Assembly (NCBI RefSeq): GCF_000001735.4
Contig: NC_003074.8
Coordinates: forward strand, 8,928,101 to 8,992,100
DNA length: 64,000 nt
DNA from: Arabidopsis thaliana
Lineage: Eukaryota > Streptophyta > Magnoliopsida > Brassicales > Brassicaceae
Direction of reading: 5' to 3'
Both the position numbers and the translations under genes were made by a program. Positions 50,060 through 60,297 of the stretch are shown one piece after another (position 1 is the stretch's first letter; each line of letters begins with the position of its first letter). Under the pieces are notes generated by a model. The model saw only the letters and a program-made list of their open reading frames with translations. It was not told the origin of the DNA and did no database searches.

Positions 50060-50960
50060 CCTTTATTTTTTTACATCTATTTTGTTTCATTTTTAAGAAA
50101 AATGTTTATTTTCCCCATTTTTATGGCTTACATCTATTTTATTTCGGTTATTTATTCGATTTCGGTTGTATTCTTTCGGTTATCAATTTTTTCAAGTTTA
50201 ATTTCTATTTAGTTATTCTGAAAGTTCGATTTGATTTTAGTTCCGTTTCAATTCTTTCGGTTTTAAAAAAATTTAGATACTTTCAGTATGTTCTTTTATA
50301 CTTTCAATTTATCTACAGTCCCTTTTTCTTTTTTTGGCCCATTTGGGTTTTGACTTTTGAATACAACAATAGGCCCATAAAGTAAAAAACGTATGGTTCA
50401 GTGACTAAACAATAACTAAATTAATGCCACATAACAAACCATTACCACCTCGTTTGGGAAGACTCACTAGTTGGCAAACAAGATACAAGTTATCAACACC
50501 TCACATAGAGAAACCAATCTGTTTTCCTGAAGCGTTTGCTTTAATTTAGTTTAGTAGCAACAAACCCAATTGCCTAGAAAATTATCTATGACTAACTAGT
50601 TTTCACAGTTATAAGTATTCTAACAAAATTCTCTAATACGTCACTATAAGTTTTAGAGACAAATATTGTCACTTTCTCGAATATGTCAAGATTAATTGAA
50701 TTGTGAATTAATAGATTAATCAAATGTCCCAACAAAATTAAACTTTAGTAACCGATATTCAAATTGTATTTCTGGGTTGATCTAGTTTAGAAAAACTGGC
50801 CAACCATTCAATATCACAACTTCTCCTCGATCAGTCCGTACTTTTTTATCCGGATTTATCCCAACCATTCGATTACAACAAAATTTTAGGAAAAGAAAAT
50901 AGTTACTTAAGGAACAATTTGAGATTGAAAAATTTGGATAATAGATGAAAATAGAGAGGA
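50060..50960. other. Intergenic, no gene recognised
   Basis: AT-rich spacer between retroposon C and the snoRNA cluster, with poly-pyrimidine tracts (TTTCGGTT repeats) at 50150-50270. It may include the 3' end of the snoRNA transcript. I searched its minus strand for further C/D pairs and found none convincing. Confidence 0.4.
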
Positions 50961-50963
50961 AAG

Positions 50964-51031
50964 GGTCATCAGATAGGAGCGAAAGACTATGCTGAAGATG
51001 TTAATCATAATAGAATTTATCATCTGAACTA
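50964..51031 (-). ncRNA. Box C/D snoRNA, snR39b-like (25S rRNA methylation guide)
   Basis: On the minus strand, TAGTCTTTCGCTCCTAT sits directly before a D box CTGA (50969-50972). It is complementary to 25S rRNA ATAGGGGCGAAAGACTA over 17 nt with one G-U pair. The fifth base before the D box pairs with the second G of ATAGGGG, the site methylated by yeast snR39b (Gm805). The 5' end has a C-box-like AGATGA at about 51020-51025, one base off the TGATGA core, and GTTCA/TGACC can form a short terminal stem. The 25S sequence used is from memory. Family call: plant snoR39BY. Confidence 0.75.
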
Positions 51032-51134
51032 TGCGTTATCAATCATCACTTGATCCCTTTCAATTTCCTCTTTTCTCATCAAATAAATCCAAGACAATTT
51101 TAAAACCAATAACCAAAAAACAAAATCGGATTTA

Positions 51135-51214
51135 GACCTCATAGAGAAGATTAGATTTATCAACAAGGATTAATTCAGACATATGCTTGTCTATAATCAT
51201 TTAAATCATAGGCC
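51135..51214 (-). ncRNA. Box C/D snoRNA U27 copy b (18S rRNA guide)
   Basis: The 80-nt minus-strand unit GGCCTATGATTT...ATGAGGTC has a five-pair terminal stem (GGCCU/AGGUC). The guide AGACAAGCATATG, followed after one base by a D' box CTGA, is complementary to 18S rRNA CATATGCTTGTCT near the 5' end of 18S. Human U27 places GACAAGCATATGG before its D' box CTGA in the same way and directs methylation of an adenosine there (yeast A28, snR74). The C box (ATGATTT) and D box (ATGA) are degenerate. A second unit of equal length lies upstream. Confidence 0.8.
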
Positions 51215-51282
51215 ACTAAATCAACCAAAAACAGAACCAAAGAAATAAATACGAAATCGGATTTGAAAGGTAATTGAAAAAA

Positions 51283-51362
51283 GGCCTCATAGAGAAGATT
51301 AGAGTTTATCAACAAGGATTAATTCAGACATATGCTTGTCAATTTTGATTAAATCATTGGCC
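51283..51362 (-). ncRNA. Box C/D snoRNA U27 copy a (18S rRNA guide)
   Basis: The 80-nt minus-strand unit GGCCAATGATTT...CTATGAGGCC has a perfect GGCC/GGCC terminal stem. The guide GACAAGCATATG before TCTGA matches 18S CATATGCTTGTC. Some 55 of the central bases are nearly identical to copy b, while the spacer and the segment between C box and guide differ. Conservation is therefore concentrated on the functional RNA, as expected for tandem snoRNA copies. Confidence 0.82.
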
Positions 51363-51403
51363 AAAAAATCGATTAGAAAAAGATTGAAAAACAAAAATCA
51401 ATA

Positions 51404-51505
51404 GGACTCAGAATATGGGTGGTGATATAACAGAATGGTCGGCAAATAGGCTTTTTACGGCCGTTTTTACGACGAACGAGACCTTAATATCAATCGTCAC
51501 TGTCC
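51404..51505 (-). ncRNA. Box C/D snoRNA, U33/snR55-like (18S rRNA guide)
   Basis: The minus-strand unit begins GGACAGTGACGA (C box GTGACGA, one base off RTGATGA) and ends CTGAGTCC. GGAC and GTCC form a perfect terminal stem around C box and D box. CACCACCCATA two bases before the D box is complementary to 18S TATGGGTGGTG. The fifth-base rule points at the U of CTAUGGG, the site guided by yeast snR55 and human U33. An internal AGGTCTCGTTCGT matches 18S ACGAACGAGACCT over 13 nt and may be a second guide, although no clear D' box follows it. It is the first gene of the cluster after the promoter. Confidence 0.72.
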
Positions 51506-51589
51506 ATTACTTTTACCAAAAACAAAAGTTTTAAACCAGAAGAAGAAGATGAAAAATGAAAAACAGAGAAGCTAATCGGCGGAGATCTA

Positions 51590-51850
51590 AAGAACCCTAG
51601 AGAAGTTGATAATGAATGTGTGATTACTTTCTCACGCCTTTTATACAGAGAAACAAAACAAAAATTGAGAGCTAGGGTTTTGGATTCTTTGACAAGCTTA
51701 GCTAAGATGTTGACACGTGGTACGTCTGACGGTTGTGATATGTTAAATCTTCCGTTTTTTCCTGTGAAAAACGACGTGCAGTTTCATATAGATACTTTTA
51801 AACTACATACTGTTTCTTGTAGAAAACCGACTTTTATTTCCCTGGCCCAA
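51590..51850 (-). promoter_or_regulatory. Promoter of the snoRNA cluster (TATA, telo-box, site II)
   Basis: On the minus strand, a TATA box TATAAAA lies at 51645-51639, a telo-box AAACCCTAG at 51680-51672 and a site II element TGGGCC at 51849-51844. A second telo-box-like sequence is near 51595. This combination is typical of Arabidopsis snoRNA and ribosomal protein genes. Transcription would start near 51610, about 100 bp before the first snoRNA. The 85-codon plus-strand frame over this interval is then spurious. Confidence 0.65.
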
Positions 51851-51899
51851 AGGCCTGTCATGGGTCCATTGAACTAACACGCAATGTGGATCATAACTA

Positions 51900-52590
51900 T
51901 TCACTAGCCTACGTGGCCTTTTTCGAATTAAATTATGTCTTAAAATCTTGTGTTATTTGATCTTTTTGTAAATCATGATTAAAGGAGATTTTACAATTTG
52001 GTATTATTAAATTAAGATTAATTTCTTAAAAAAAACAAAGGTTACTCAAAATTACATATCTTAGAAATATTTGTATACTAAGTCTTTTTAAATAAATTTC
52101 AAAAGAATTTCATGAACAAATTATTAGAAACAAAGTTTAAAGTATACTGCAAATATACTCCACACACATGAATTTTTAAAAGTAATATCAGATTTGAAAT
52201 ATTGAAGATTGTAAAACGTACGATTAACTTTATATCCAAGATTAAGTGGTCAATTTGTTTTACGTTTTTAGATATGTTTGATATATTTCAAATGCACCTT
52301 TGGAGTTTGGACCATACGCATATTGTTTGATAATTTGATACACATAGTTAAACGTATTAAATATCCTCTATTTTTGAAAGTCAAGAAAAACAAAGAGAAC
52401 ATTTAAAGATTATAACATGTACATTTGAGATAGTTATCTTCTTGTTAAGAGTTAAAAACTCCTTAAGCTAAAGACTTCTCTATCCGAGGAAGGAAGAGGG
52501 TGTGATTACTTCATTTACTACTTTGCTTTCATTCCTTTTTCCCTATCTACACTTTTATGTTCTCTATAAAAGTATCTCACAAGGATTTTC
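51900..52590. other. Intergenic, no gene
   Basis: AT-rich spacer between the snoRNA promoter and the ROPGEF8 3' end. No exon was recognised; the last ~100 bp are the ROPGEF8 3' UTR side. Confidence 0.4.
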
Positions 52591-52594
52591 ATGA

Positions 52595-54693
52595 TTAATG
52601 CCTATCTTTGGGACTTCTAAAACCGTTTAAATTCTCTAACTTCTCCAAGTATGAGAGCTTTTTCGGCGTAAGGTTTGGAGATTTAGTAGGTTTATCGCCT
52701 CCTTTGGAACTATTATCATTCCAACCCATAAAATCCAACAAGGTCTTGGAGTGTGGGTCATGCTTCTCGGCTTCTTCTCCCGAGTTAGAAGATCCCGCTG
52801 ACTCGGAATCCGTCTCTGTTGTTCTCCCACCATCTGATGTTTCTTCAGCCAATAAAGTTTGCTTTAGTGCCAATGTATCTGTGTAAAGAACATCTTCTAT
52901 CCTTGACATCACTGTGTAAGCCAAGCTCTCAAGTATCCTAGAGTAACTTTCCAACACCGCTTGCCCAACGTCCTGTATCCATTGATAAAAGATCAGTTTT
53001 CTTATAACCAAAACAAAAATGAGTTGTTTCTTGCCATTCAAGGCATCTACAATATATGAGAGCTTATCATTATGATTGATTTACCTTGTTAAACTGAATC
53101 TTGGAGATGTCAAGGGAAGATTGAGGAAGACCGGGAAATTTTTGTTTGAGCAAGACCAAGATTGTTTCTGCTCTCTCTTCGAACAATTCTCTCTTCTCCA
53201 AGCTAACTGCTGAGCCCCACGAAGATTTGGTGTCCTTTGTGTGAAGCTTCCTCTTCCAAATCACAACAGATGCCTCAATTCTGTTCTTCAAATCCAACAC
53301 TTTGTGCTCTGTCGACATGTCCAACATCGCTAAGAACTGCTCAGGATCAAACCATTCCTCTGTTATGCTCTTGTATATCGAATCCCCGAGGCTGGCTCTT
53401 CCGTTCTGTCAATAAAAATCAAATCTTAAGAGCCAAACATAGAATAACAAAAGATAGAAATTGAATAAAAACGTGACATTGATTTACCTTTGGGAGAGAG
53501 TCGATGTAGCTCTCAGGTATTTCCATTTCTGAGAGGACTTGAGCATTGATGGCCATTGCAGCTTTTTGAACTTGTGTGACTGAATCTTTTTGGAAGTAAA
53601 GCATTCTCCGAGATGGTTCTGATAAACCTCCAGGAGGAACTTTAACCGGTGGTAGCCACCACTTGTCGTTTGTCCGATCATTCCTTGCTTGCTGCCCTTC
53701 TTCTGAATCTCTTGAGACATACCAAAACTCGTTGTGTCCTCTGAAATTGTCCAATGTATCCTGAACATGTTATCATTACCATTAATCCACCAAACGCTAG
53801 ATATAAGCCGGATTCAATACAGATTGAATGGAGAGACTTACGATGAGCATGGCGTCAAGTTTTCGAAGAGCTGGAATGTTCATAAGAAGATCACCTCTTT
53901 GTCTTGTCACCATAATCTACAAAAAAATGGTTAACATTGTAACTTATTCTAAAGAGGTCGCAAAAATGATATTTTCTTTTCTTTGGGAAACTCAAACCTC
54001 AGTGCAAACTCCATCTTTGCTTGTTTGTTGAGAAGGAACAAACTCGACAATGTGATCGGTCACGGATAATAACCAATCAATCTCTTTCTTCCATCTCGCT
54101 TGTCTATCTTGCGGCATCGGTTGTAGCTTTGTTTGTTCTCCGAATATAGACGCTGCAAATCATCATACCACCAACACAAGATTTAGAAACCAAAACCCTC
54201 ATACTTACTTGCGAAAGAAGAAACTTAAAAAGTATAAAAAGAAGATTACCAGCAAGATTTGTGATGGCATTGGAAAGAGCCAGAGCAGAAGATACGCCTT
54301 TCCCACCACCGGACATATCTTCTCCAAGAAGCAATTTAGCGAACCTGTCTTTCATCATCTCCATATCTGCAATACTTTATGTGATTATTAGGTTTTTTTT
54401 GAAGGATATAAGTTATTGGAAAAGGAAAGAAGATACACACCTGCTTGTTGTCTCTCAGATCTTTTTCCTGGCCGAGTAAGAGGGGAAATCATTGGAAGGC
54501 TGCTCTCTACGGGGCTTTCTACGAAGCTGTCGGAGTTTTGGCTTTCAGGCGTGTTGGATTCGACAATATGAGAATCTCCGTTCTCCACGACAATAGTTTG
54601 AGATTGTTGTTGTTTCGTCGAAGATGAATCAAACATTCTTTTAAAGTTGAATGATTTGGAAGCGCTTAGTCCTCGTTCCAACGCTGCAACCAT
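52595..54693 (-). CDS. ROPGEF8: Rop guanine nucleotide exchange factor 8 (PRONE domain)
   Basis: Seven minus-strand exons (54693-54441, 54366-54250, 54152-53998, 53916-53842, 53760-53488, 53405-53085, 52972-52595) join in frame to 523 aa. The N-terminal ~80 residues are variable and Ser-rich. The PRONE catalytic domain spans about 80-440: [102 protein letters not shown]. The C-terminal tail ends [10 protein letters not shown]. RopGEFs activate ROP GTPases at the plasma membrane downstream of receptor kinases; ROPGEF8 is known from pollen-tube polarity work. An upstream in-frame ATG at 54729 would add 12 residues; the second gives the known length. Confidence 0.96.
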
Positions 54694-54799
54694 GGTACGA
54701 CAACGTTCGCTTGTTTTCTTGCCCCGCAAGTTAAAGCCCTTTATTCCTTTAAAATCCAGTTGATCTAAAGATGATACAACTCTAAGATTTTTGTTAAAA

Positions 54800-56060
54800 G
54801 CATAAAAAGAACAAAAAAAAAACCTCTTTTATTTGGAAAATGAAACAAAATTCTTAAGAACAAACGTTTGTTTTCGATTTTAAGGACTAAATGCATTTCA
54901 AATATAAAAATAGTAAATCAAAATTTAGGAAGTTAGCTATTTCCATGATTGGTTATCTTCTCTTTTGTGTTAGAAATAAATTGATGGTTTGTGATAAAAG
55001 TGACGTTCCACGAAGTACGGAAAAGACAATAAAACTCCAAACTGATTCAACTTTCTTATGGGAGATCTACCATTCATCAAATAGAGTATTTAGCTATCCT
55101 TATGTCTTGCATTTTTCTTGTTCTGCTTTTGAGTGTTTAGAATTTACTTAAGTTTTGGTTTATTTGGCTTTGAAATCAACCACTGTGCAATTGATTCATT
55201 GGTTACATTTCCATGTTTATGTACTATGGAATGTCTTCTTCACCACTAGAGCTACATAATTCACCAGAGAAAGACATAAAACTTGTCAGATATCAAAGTT
55301 TATATGACAAGTTTAGTTTTCAAATCACCAAAATATGTTTTTGATCTTGTCAAGTAATAAAGAAGCCATTGACCAGGCTTGTTCAAAACAATATAACATG
55401 AATAATAAACAAACAAGGCAATGTAAGAAATTACTAGTAATCTCCTCCTTTTCTTTTGCCTCCTGCTGTAGGATTCCTGCATGTACTAGACCTTAAGTAT
55501 TGGATCTGCACCGAACTTGGAACATAAGAGAACATTTCTCCGAAATCCGTTACTTTGAAGAACATATTCTCTCTTACCACGAAAGATATCTCGAAGAGAT
55601 GATTGACACCATATGTACCACAACAAATGCTGCTTTTTCTCTTTATCAATGAAGAAACTGCAAACTTCAAACACAGATAGAAAGTACGTAACAACCAAAC
55701 ACAAGTGGAATTTCAACTTTAAAGAATTTGCTCCACGACACTGCATTTGGCTCAATCTTAGTTGTAATCCATGTCTCCATCACACATCTATCCAAACACC
55801 TGCCCAAAAACACCTCAAGCTACTCTTCTCTAACACAATATGAAATCACATAACTATTGGAATCAAACGGCAGATGCAGACGTGATCCAAATCTCTATGT
55901 TGTAAAATAAAAAAAATAAAAAAAATCGTCGCCTTTACGATCAACAAAGTAAGTATTTCTCTTCAAAGAAACGCCTCTTTTTAAACGTTATATAAGAATT
56001 ATAAGTAATGTCAAGAACCCTCCACGAACTAGACTTGAAGAATTAGACTTAAAATCATAG
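54800..56060. other. Intergenic, no gene recognised
   Basis: ROPGEF8 promoter side and spacer. Short frames at 54.9-55.15 (+) and 55.3-55.75 kb (-) have no domain, no repeat of family motifs and no convincing splice context. Confidence 0.4.
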
Positions 56061-56070
56061 ATTTCATGCC

Positions 56071-56517
56071 TTATATTTTGTGGTTGTTCTTGTTGTCGTA
56101 TCCTATAGCATACCAATCTGATTCATGATAATTATTTTTGGGTTTGATCCATCTGGTTTGCACTAGCTTACCAACATATGGGTTCCATACCACCAGCCTC
56201 GAGGAATCCTTGGTGACTAATAACAATAAGCCGTGACAATGATAGACTAGCTTAGATATTTGAACTCGACAGACCATTTCACCTATCTCCTTTATAGATG
56301 AAAAGTCTTTGATGCTATGGAGACTGAATCTAGTTTGTGAAATATCAGTCAAAAAAGAATATTCACAAGTCATGGTTACCAGAAACTCCTTGGTAGATTT
56401 ACCACAATGCTTCTTTGTAAAGCTCTCATCTTTAAATAGTGTGTTACATCGTTTGCAAGCGCATCCAATAGCTCTTCCAGAAATTCTCGAAGTCCTAGAG
56501 AGTATCTCTTCCACCAA
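56071..56517 (-). pseudogene. Truncated F-box/FBA gene
   Basis: The minus strand encodes 148 residues: a partial F-box (VEEILSRTSRISGRAIGCACKRCNTLFKDESFTKKHCGKS) and the first FBA blocks (LVYHCHGLLLLVTKD, LVVWNPYVGK, TRWIKPKNNYHESDWYAIGYD). It stops where the 378-aa relative at 41 kb continues for about 220 residues. The first ~8 residues of a normal F-box are absent from this frame. On the opposite strand immediately upstream lies a second, inverted F-box start fragment (56524-56590). Most likely a decayed copy. Confidence 0.75.
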
Positions 56518-56523
56518 AAAAAA

Positions 56524-56592
56524 ATGACGATCATCTCTGATCTTTCGTAGGATTTGGTAGAAGAGATTCTATCTGGGACTTCGAAAACTTGA
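56524..56592 (+). pseudogene. Inverted F-box N-terminus fragment
   Basis: The plus strand reads MTIISDLS, a stop codon, then DLVEEILSGTSK, the start of an FBA-type F-box protein. It faces away from the truncated gene next door, and TTGGTAGAAGAGATTCTATC here pairs with its inverted counterpart at 56490-56515. The result is a short palindrome with arms of about 38 bp. Confidence 0.6.
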
Positions 56593-57294
56593 AAAAAAAT
56601 TAGGAGTTTTTTAACTTTTTTTTTTTTTGGTTGGTAGGAGTTTTCTAACTTTTACGGTTCATTTTATAAAGACAAATAAGAAAAGAAAGTTAAAAGTTAA
56701 TATTTAACAATATATAGAAATATCTAATTGTCTTCAAGGCTTACAAAACGTCAAAATTTTAAGAGTTCATATTATTTTCTTACGTTTTTATTTTAAGTTC
56801 AGTTTGAAAATGACGTTACTCAAATTAGTAAATCAAATTAAGTAAAGCTTTTATTTTCTCCTAATTATGAATAAGCCGTTTAATATTCATAAATCAGTTG
56901 TTTTCTCGGTTCCAATATGTCAATGACCCAAGGAGATTTTTTCAATTTAGATATGATTATATGACACAAAGATGGAGTGGTAAATTGGATGGAAATATGA
57001 GGAAGGTGAAAAGGTGGGGATGTTTATGATACAAAGATGGAGTGGTAAATTTAGAGATGCAGAAAAGAAATGGCTATAGATGGAAGACAAAGACATAAGT
57101 TAATTAGAAAATAACTATGTAAGAGAACAAATTGAAAAATTCTCACCAAGATAAATAACAATTAATGTTTCAAGCCTTGAAATCCATCTCCATAAAGCTA
57201 ATAAGGAAGAAGAAGAATCTATTTGCTTTGCCGTCACAACTATAGACACTAAATATCCTGACTGGGGAAAGCATATTATTATTACCTATCTTCT

Positions 57295-57440
57295 TTAGAG
57301 ATGATGGCAAATCTTTGATGTTTTGGAGATTGAATCTTTTTTCATTGGCAAAATGTGGTCAGTATTATAATCACAAGTCATGTTCAACAGAAACTCTTTA
57401 CCACAATGCTTCTTTCTGAAGCTCTCATAAACACTAACCG
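57295..57440 (-). pseudogene. Second F-box fragment
   Basis: The bases match about 56290-56430 of the truncated F-box gene (shared TCTTTGATG, GGAGA-TGAATCT, TCACAAGTCATG, AGAAACTC, TACCACAATGCTTCTTT, AAGCTCTCAT). It is the same orientation about 1 kb away and is not open. A remnant of a small local F-box duplication. Confidence 0.65.
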
Positions 57441-57604
57441 AACAAAACCCAAATTAACCTGGTTATTTGTAGTGCATGTCGAACTTTCTTTTGTTTGTAA
57501 GCGAATTTCTCATACTGTAACTAAAACCAACACGCACCTTATTGGCATGGTTGAAAGCAGCGGAGAAGTCTTATACCATTTTGTAAATTCAGAAATATAA
57601 AAAG

Positions 57605-57900
57605 TTGTCTTGGTCTAGTGGTAAAAGAGAGAAAAGTCTCATGCACCAAGTGTCGTTAGCTCAATTAGTAAAGATTCTAGGTAAAGTTTATAGGTTGCCG
57701 GTTCGAGTGACGCTTGGGACAAAACTAATATTACATGCTGTGGTTTCGGGCCTGGGAAAATTACGGGCTTCGGCCCAGAACCTCCTGATATTTAAAAAAA
57801 AAAAAAAAAAAAGTCTCATGCACCTTGGTTCTAGTAGCATTGGCTACGGGGGTTTAAATTCTAACATGATCTTTCCGAATCCCTAGATTAGTCTACAGAC
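57605..57900 (+). mobile_element. Older SINE-like element split by the inserted SINE
   Basis: TGGTCTAGTGGTAAAAG at 57611-57627 resembles a pol III A box. After the inserted SINE, TTGGTTCTAGTAGC...GGGGGTTTAAATTCT supplies a degenerate B box, followed by short A runs. It is related to the fragment at 16.71 kb. Confidence 0.45.
57648..57810 (+). mobile_element. tRNA-derived SINE with intact target-site duplication
   Basis: A 163-bp element bounded by AAGTCTCATGCACC direct repeats (57634-57647 and 57811-57824) and ending in a 17-base A tail. It has an A box (TAGCTCAATTAGTA, ~57657) and a B box (GGTTCGAGT, ~57699). It has no protein coding and would be mobilised by LINE enzymes. It belongs with the Arabidopsis AtSB/RathE-type SINEs; I cannot assign the subfamily. 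The exact duplication and clean tail suggest a fairly young insertion. Confidence 0.8.
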
Positions 57901-57909
57901 TTACAAAAG

Positions 57910-60240
57910 TTAGGGATGATCTATAATATAAAAAAAAATTATGGGAAATTTACATATACTGACTAAGCTTTTTCAATAGGCAATGTGGATCTAAAGCCAA
58001 CACTGCACATGAATAGTCTTTATTTAACTTTCTATATATGATAATGAAAGAAAAAATTTCAATGACTTCACACTTGCCCACAAAGTAAGCAAATAGGAAT
58101 TTATGCATTTATAGCTGCCACAAAGGCGGTCATTGTTTGCAAGAACCATGTGACTATATTAATAATACATACATAAGCACTTCTCTCCTTTCTCAAATTT
58201 AAATCAATACTAATTTGTAGAAGTCGAAATACATGACTTTTTCATACGCATAACTGCATAAGCATAACCCATTTCCCAAATTTCGAATTCTTTTAAATTA
58301 TTCTTCGTACACATCTTCTTATTAATAGATGAAGAAAAAGGTTAGTCTTGAAATTCAAAAAAAAAAAAAAAAAAAAGGTTAGTTTTGTGGTAATTTTTAA
58401 TATTCAAAATTGAAATGTTTGCCATTTCTTGTCCCGGCTTCGGTGCATGTTCTGAAGATATTTTCGACTTTTGCATACCCTAATAAATGTGTTCAATTCA
58501 AAAACTACATACATTCCAATTCCTTACTTTAAAATTTAGAAAGTAACAACTATATTAATGCTAACGAATTATTAAGGTCAAATATATCGTCCCACTAAAA
58601 GTTTATTATGGTTTTGGAAATGCAATGCCAATTTCATGAAAATTGACTATATATAGTTTGAGATGGAAAATATCATAGACCTGAACCTTCTAATAAAACA
58701 TCGAAGATTTTTAAATGCATATAAATTCTGGTGTGAAACCTCAAGTCAACACGAATCGAATTAACTATAGTGACCCATAAAATGTTTACTCTCGAATCGA
58801 TTGGATAATAAACGATAAATAATGGTGATGTTCTTCAATAAATGCCAACCTAATCATGTGCACAATTGTGGTGAAACCAGACAAAAAGTGTCATTGGAAT
58901 GGAATTCTCCAAAAATAGGAATATTAATGTCTTTTGTTGTTTGCAATTCTTGTATTTATTCTCCACTTCTTTCACCCTACATGATTGCTTACAAGTTACA
59001 ACACATCAAAATTATCATTTGTGCAAACCCTTGTAAAATTGAGTTTACTGATGGAGTGTAATTTTGACACAAATTACAAAAACGTTTAATTATACATATA
59101 TATACAAATGTCTGTATTTAGTAAATGACTGAAAAGATGATATTGACTCAAATTCAAAGAAAAATATATTTGAGTTAAAGAGAAATAAAAAATTAGTTTA
59201 AAAAGTCACGTTAGAAATATAGAACGAAATTTTTTGATAGAAAAAAATATATGTAAAACGACTTTTTTGTGAAATAGAAAGAATAATTTATATGTATTTG
59301 CTAAATCACAAATCATCACATAAAATTGTTGCCATTTAATTCCACTAGCATTCCACGGATCACCTATTAAAACAAAGCTACGAATATATAATGAATCTGA
59401 TATTGTATTCTTTATTACCGGCCGCTTTGCAGCTGTTAAATTAATTAACCAACACGAGTTTATTCCCACAAATATATTTTTCTCTTTCAAAAGAGAATAT
59501 TCTCTTCATTTTAATAATTTTTCTACTCACAGTTTGATTTTCTCGCCAGCAGATAGCACTGTAATTAAATTAAACAAACCGATTTTGGTACGAACATGAA
59601 CGATCTTATGTAGTAGTTAATTACATGATTAAAATACAAATAAACAGAACCGAATAAAGCTAAAACTTGATTAGTTATAGAATAACGGAAGTAGTTTTGT
59701 CCTTTATTGAAAACTTAAAAACACCGTTCTTCTGATGACGTGTACCTTCTCTTCATCTTCCCTATCTCTTCATATAGTGAAAAAAAAAGATTATTCAATG
59801 TTTCTTTAGATTTCAATTTCATTAAGACAATTGAATCAGCTTGTCCCCAGAGGATCTTATCGGTGTAAGAAGAATCACAAAACCTCGACGAAGTCATAAA
59901 GCTTGGATCTTTAAGTTTGACTCGTTTCATTTCTCTCTCTTCTTGTTACTTGCAGGCGATGACTCTTCGTTGGTTTTTGATTGAAATCTTCTTCTTTTGA
60001 GTTTTTCTCATCTGGGTCTTACATTTCCTAAGTAAATTCAAAGACTTTACTGGGAATTTTTGAGAAAGATTTTGGTACAGAGGAAGAGGAACTGAAGAAC
60101 AAAAACAAAGCTTCAATTTTTTGGTTAGTAATTTGTGTTTGTATTGTGTACTTAGTTCTGGTTTCATGAGAATTTTAAAAATTGTATTTTTGTTTGTATT
60201 AAATCGAAAATTCAGAACTAGGGTTTGATCTGTTCTTGAA
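57910..60240. other. Large intergenic region, no gene until the TRM34 leader
   Basis: AT-rich sequence with an 18-base A run at about 58360. From roughly 59700 the strand becomes a likely 5' UTR with an intron: the acceptor TTGTTGCAG ends at 60289, directly before the TRM34 leader and start codon. No other exon was recognised. Confidence 0.45.
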
Positions 60241-60297
60241 GAAACCTGCACTGTTTTGAGATCTAAAGTTTGACCATTTTTGTTGCAGATTAAAACA

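Noticed and set aside
51620-51877. 85-codon plus-strand open frame
   Set aside because: It overlaps the TATA, telo-box and site II promoter elements that point the other way, has no domain, and has no start context.
56965-57052. Direct repeat ACAAAGATGGAGTGGTAAATT
   Set aside because: A real 21-bp repeat about 66 bp apart, but short and without context; a simple local duplication.
57648-57760. tRNA gene
   Set aside because: Flanking direct repeats and the poly(A) tail show a SINE insertion.
60280-60297. Start codon of TRM34 at 60280
   Set aside because: It lies before the AG acceptor at 60288-60289, inside the predicted 5' UTR intron.
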